In this document: positions 60,426-64,000 of the stretch, in pieces
How positions within the stretch are numbered: the stretch's first letter is position 1
How the letters are laid out: every line of letters begins with the position of its first letter
Assembly: GCF_947623445.1 (NCBI RefSeq)
Contig: NC_135244.1
Span: 248,001 to 312,000, forward strand
Length of the DNA: 64,000 bases
Direction of reading: 5' to 3'
Source of the DNA: Clavelina lepadiformis
Taxonomy: Eukaryota > Chordata > Ascidiacea > Aplousobranchia > Clavelinidae
The notes under the pieces: model-generated
Database searches by the model: none
What the model was told of the DNA's origin: nothing
Seen by the model: only the letters and a program-made list of their open reading frames with translations
Translations under genes and position numbers: made by a program

Positions 60426-63400
60426 ATGAATTCACTAAAGAAAGGATTGCTCAAAGTTCTAGCTGATGCCTTCTGTCTGTTTGTTTGTGAGTACAACAAC
60501 ATTCGTGGACCACCCTGCTCTAATTCCTTTGAGTTAATATGATTTTTCTTGCAGTTGTTATTCCGTTGTGGGTTTACAATTTGCTGGACGTCGTGCCTCT
60601 CACTAGGCTCGGCTTCTTTTGCAACGACGACGGGATTCGATATCCGTACCACCCCAGCAGTGTGTCCTCGGCCGCCATGATGGTGTCCGGCTTCGTCATA
60701 ATGCTCATGTTGGTGGGAACCGCTTCATCTGCTGCTGCTTGATTGAACTTGAATCTCCTGCTCGTATATTTGTTAAATGTGTTTATTTTTCAGGGGCTCT
60801 TTGTTGAAATATTTTTGCTTCAAAGAAATAAGCACCTGTCCGTCCCCACCCAGCCATTCCACCCACTAGTGGTCGCTATTTACAGGCTTGCTGGTAAGTT
60901 TTCAAGCAACCTCTTCTGTATATAGCACAGCCCATGTCAGTAGTCTTTAAAGTTGACTGGCCATTCAGCTTATGATTGATGACTTAACTTAGCCTTATAA
61001 TGACGAGCGCTTAATTGAAATACTTCCGCCAAATTTCTCACAAAGTCAGATATCACTCAGCTCTTCCCCCTTCCAGGTTATTTCATTGTGGGCGCGTCAA
61101 TCAACCAATTCTTGACCGATGTTGGAAAACAAGCCGTCGGTCGTCCACGTCCACATTTCATCGATGTTTGCCAGCCGAGTGTTGTGTGCACTGATGCGAA
61201 TCGGCATGTTTACATTGAAAATTACACCTGTCTCCGCACATCGCACCCCCTTATCCCCGCTCACGATTTCACGAAACGCATACTGGACGCCAGGTAATGT
61301 TTCATATTGCAAGGTGTTGTATCCATATCTTTACGTGAAGACAATTTTCTTGATGACAATATACGAGAATATGACGCGTTATATCATCATCATTGTTACA
61401 TCATGGTGATTTCACTTGTGTAATTTTTCACAGGAAGTCGTTTCCTTCAGGACATGCTTCCTTCTCCCTCTATGTGACTGTCTTCATGGTTGTAAGTCGC
61501 ATATCATGCAAATATCTGCTTTCACTTCGTTAAACTTACGCTTTATGAATCCCTCACAGAAATGTGATGTTTATGGAGTGGTATATTGTTTAGATTTATC
61601 TTGAATTTCGAATGAGGTCGCAAAACACGCGTATAGTGCGACACCTAGTGCAAGCGGGCATCATGGCGTGGGGGCTGTGGATATGCTGCACAAGGATCAC
61701 CGACTTCAAACACCGATATTCCGACGTGGCGGCTGGCATCCTGCTTGGAAGCGCCGTGGCTTCATTCACGGTCAGTTTCTACAAATCGGCAATCGTCAGA
61801 TAATTTAGAATCCGCATCTAATCTCCCGGCACGTTCATATTGGTCGTGCGTGTCGCCAAGTGTTGAACAGCTTCACGCCAAGTGAAACACAGCACAGGCA
61901 GATGTGGAAGGCGGCAGGACATGCTCCAAGTAATTTGTGGTCTCCCGCGCAAGGTTCAACCGCAGCCCAGATACGCTCACGTGACCATGCTCGTCCAAGC
62001 GTGGCAGTTCCAGTCGTCGACTCTAAAAGTTATGAAAAACGCTTTAAATTCCAGTCAAGTTAACATCGAAGCCTGACTGTTTGATGTTGTTTGATTGGCA
62101 GGACATGTAGTTATGATGTCACAATGGTATAGTCGAATATGAGCTCGCTTCTAATTAAATGGATTCGAAATTAATCTTTTATTAAATTATCGCGCAATAT
62201 GCAGCGAAGTAGATGTCTACATCGTGACGTCATCATTTCCTTGCGCTTCAGCTAAGTATGGACATGAAGGAAATGTGGCGCCCGGCCAAATATGTCAATC
62301 GTCTCGCCATTTGCAGAAACCATTTTGCAGCAAATGGCCCCCTCCCTTATCTTGCTTCCCACGCTTATCACTGTGTATTGTTACGTCACTATGACTTTAT
62401 TTCAGAGAGGTTTCCTGATAGGATCGTGCTTATCAGATTCTTTCAACACCAAACCTTTCATTCATCCGTTTTAATCTCATCTTTGCCTAGTGACGTCACA
62501 CGCAATTTGAATGTCAGGTGACGCTGAGGCGCCAATCCAAAGTTTTACTCAATTGCGCTTTGATTTGTTTTATTTGAGGTTAATTGTCATCTCGCACTAT
62601 TTGAACTTTCTTTGTGATGTCAGACCGCATTTTGTTGCGTCATAATATGGGCAAGATTGTAATTTAAGTTTCACCAACTTCAGCAAAAATAACGATTTCA
62701 ACTTAAAAATCCAACGATTCTGGACTTTGTAACCAAAGAACTTGTTATTACGACGTGGCAGCTTTCTTGTTAAAAGCTTAAAACTGTCGTCTCAGACTCT
62801 ACTCTATGACATCATAATTAGACTTGTGCATGTTGACTTAGAAGCAGATAGTTGAGGTTTTCATAAAATAACTGTCTACGTCGCCGCGTGTATGACTTCA
62901 CAATGCTCGTTTATCCAGGAATGTCACGTGCGCAGTCTGCTTTGATCCCACAGACGGCATGTGTTTCTTACGTCATTATTGCCGGATATTATTTGATTTT
63001 CGGAAGTAATTCAAGTTGAAGGCCATTGTGACGTAAAAACAGTTTCAGTTTGACCAATGATGCAAGTTGCAACAAACTTTGCTCTTTAGGTTTTGACTCA
63101 AAACTGATTTTCTTGGAGCCTGATGTTCGACCGAACTCTCCATGGGATTTGTGCTGGACTCGCCAATTTCAGTTTAAAAGTTTCGAACAAACCGATGAAT
63201 TCGAAGCCTGTTTGATCTAAAAGCAGGAAAACCAAGTTGATTGCGCGCAAAGCTTTTTAGGTTTCGGAGGCATCTGCTGTTTCTGACAAGAAAGTGGATT
63301 TTTATTTTCCAGCCTTTGCCTCGAAATATCGAAGGGGTTGTGTAATTTGTGACACACACTTTCTCGCGCGTCACTTCCTTTACTTTATCCGTTTATCAGA

Positions 63401-63846
63401 TTATGTCGTCACTTCCTGATTAGATACACAGAAAAAGACATATCACTCACTTCATGACTAATTATTTTGTCATTAATAACTTATTTACCGCGTTCGTCAT
63501 ATTCAGAATGATATCAGGCGCCAATGAAAGGTGATTTCTAATTATTCTTATCGTGATATTTTTATAAACCACGTCATATCAGCTCTGTTTGTCGGCCTAA
63601 TCTGGCACACGGTGGGAAATTTACTCGATATCTGACGTACTCGGAAATAATTATTATTTTTATTTTCAGGCTTATCTCTACATTCGCTCATGCAACTCCA
63701 AGATCAGGAAAGCCCACTTCATTGACCCCGAGTCGAATATTGGAACCTGCGGGCAAAACGGCCTTCATAACCCGGCAGATCATTCAACATCGCTCGGGAA
63801 TCATTTGGACACTGCGTTGACTGGGCTTGAGGAAAATCGCGAGTAA
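60426..63846 (+). CDS. Phospholipid phosphatase (PAP2/LPP family)
   Basis: Seven exons: 60426-60486, 60555-60712, 60794-60893, 61077-61293, 61435-61492, 61594-61770 and 63670-63846, in phase throughout, coding 315 residues. PLPP enzymes are six-span membrane proteins that dephosphorylate phosphatidate, lysophosphatidate and sphingosine-1-phosphate at the cell surface or in the Golgi. Signature motifs are present: C1 KQAVGRPRP at 124-132, C2 PSGH at 183-186, and C3 TRITDFKHRYSD at 231-242 with catalytic His238 and Asp242; the usual Ser of C3 is Thr231. FCNDDGIRYPY matches the human FCNDESIKYPY loop, and NYT in the long second lumenal loop is a possible glycosylation site. The last intron is 1.9 kb, far longer than the others. 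Reading through the exon 6 donor would give an alternative ending VSFYKSAIVR and a stop at 61801-61803. The PLPP1-3 paralogues cannot be separated. Confidence 0.94.
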
Positions 63847-64000
63847 ATGGGATCAATGACGCAAAAACTGGTCATGCACATAGTGTGACGTCAACATGGC
63901 GTCAGAAATGCAGCGGTTGGCTGGTTGCCAGTCGTCGCCGCTTATCGGTTATTCTTTGTATTGATAGCGACTGGTTTAGTTCTAGGAAGACACTCTTTCT

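Overview
The window looks like nuclear DNA of an invertebrate chordate, most likely an ascidian tunicate (inference). It is AT-rich with compact, intron-containing genes. Its proteins have clear vertebrate counterparts (CK1 alpha, UQCRH, GCDH, KLHL18, C1orf87, an LPL/LIPG-type lipase, TMEM38, a PLPP phosphatase). Introns are mostly 50-600 bp, polypyrimidine-AG sites stand just upstream of start codons, and short DNA transposons are frequent. The species was not identified. LAYOUT: CSNK1A1 (5797-7178, +) follows 5.8 kb of non-coding DNA. From 10.9 to 26.0 kb lies a run of mitochondrial-protein genes: a DNAJC4-like J protein (10965-11840, +), UQCRH (12369-14555, -), glutaryl-CoA dehydrogenase (15706-18031, +) and an enlarged UQCRB-like protein (25470-26021, +). 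KLHL18 (27090-28817, -) and a C1orf87/CREF orthologue (33981-36281, +) follow. The second half holds a secreted LPL/LIPG-type lipase (39407-43279, -), a TRIC cation channel TMEM38 (47691-49430, -), a small membrane protein (52570-53122, +), a small protein built around an isolated dynein microtubule-binding domain (53321-54297, +) and a PLPP lipid phosphatase (60426-63846, +). I derived exon junctions by hand; in every multi-exon model the reading phase closes across all junctions. REPEATS: four hAT-type MITEs with 8-bp target duplications (4267, 18397, 30129, 51126); two composite elements with roughly 0.5-0.65 kb inverted arms (20022-22915 and 31625-33543); a tail-to-tail pair of tRNA-derived SINEs making a 0.6 kb palindrome (58353-58970); a 0.4 kb local duplication (37220/38599); and a hairpin with telomere-like repeats inside a TMEM38 intron. 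I saw no retrovirus-like, LTR or Polinton-like element, no CRISPR array and no rRNA gene. HOW THE GENES RELATE: UQCRH and the UQCRB-like protein both belong to respiratory complex III. GCDH feeds electrons through ETF and ubiquinone to that complex, and the J protein has a mitochondrial-type N-terminus, so the 11-26 kb stretch is thematically mitochondrial, though ordinary clustering is not excluded. The most unusual gene is the standalone dynein microtubule-binding-domain protein, which sits about 200 bp behind a small membrane-protein gene in a possible operon-like arrangement.
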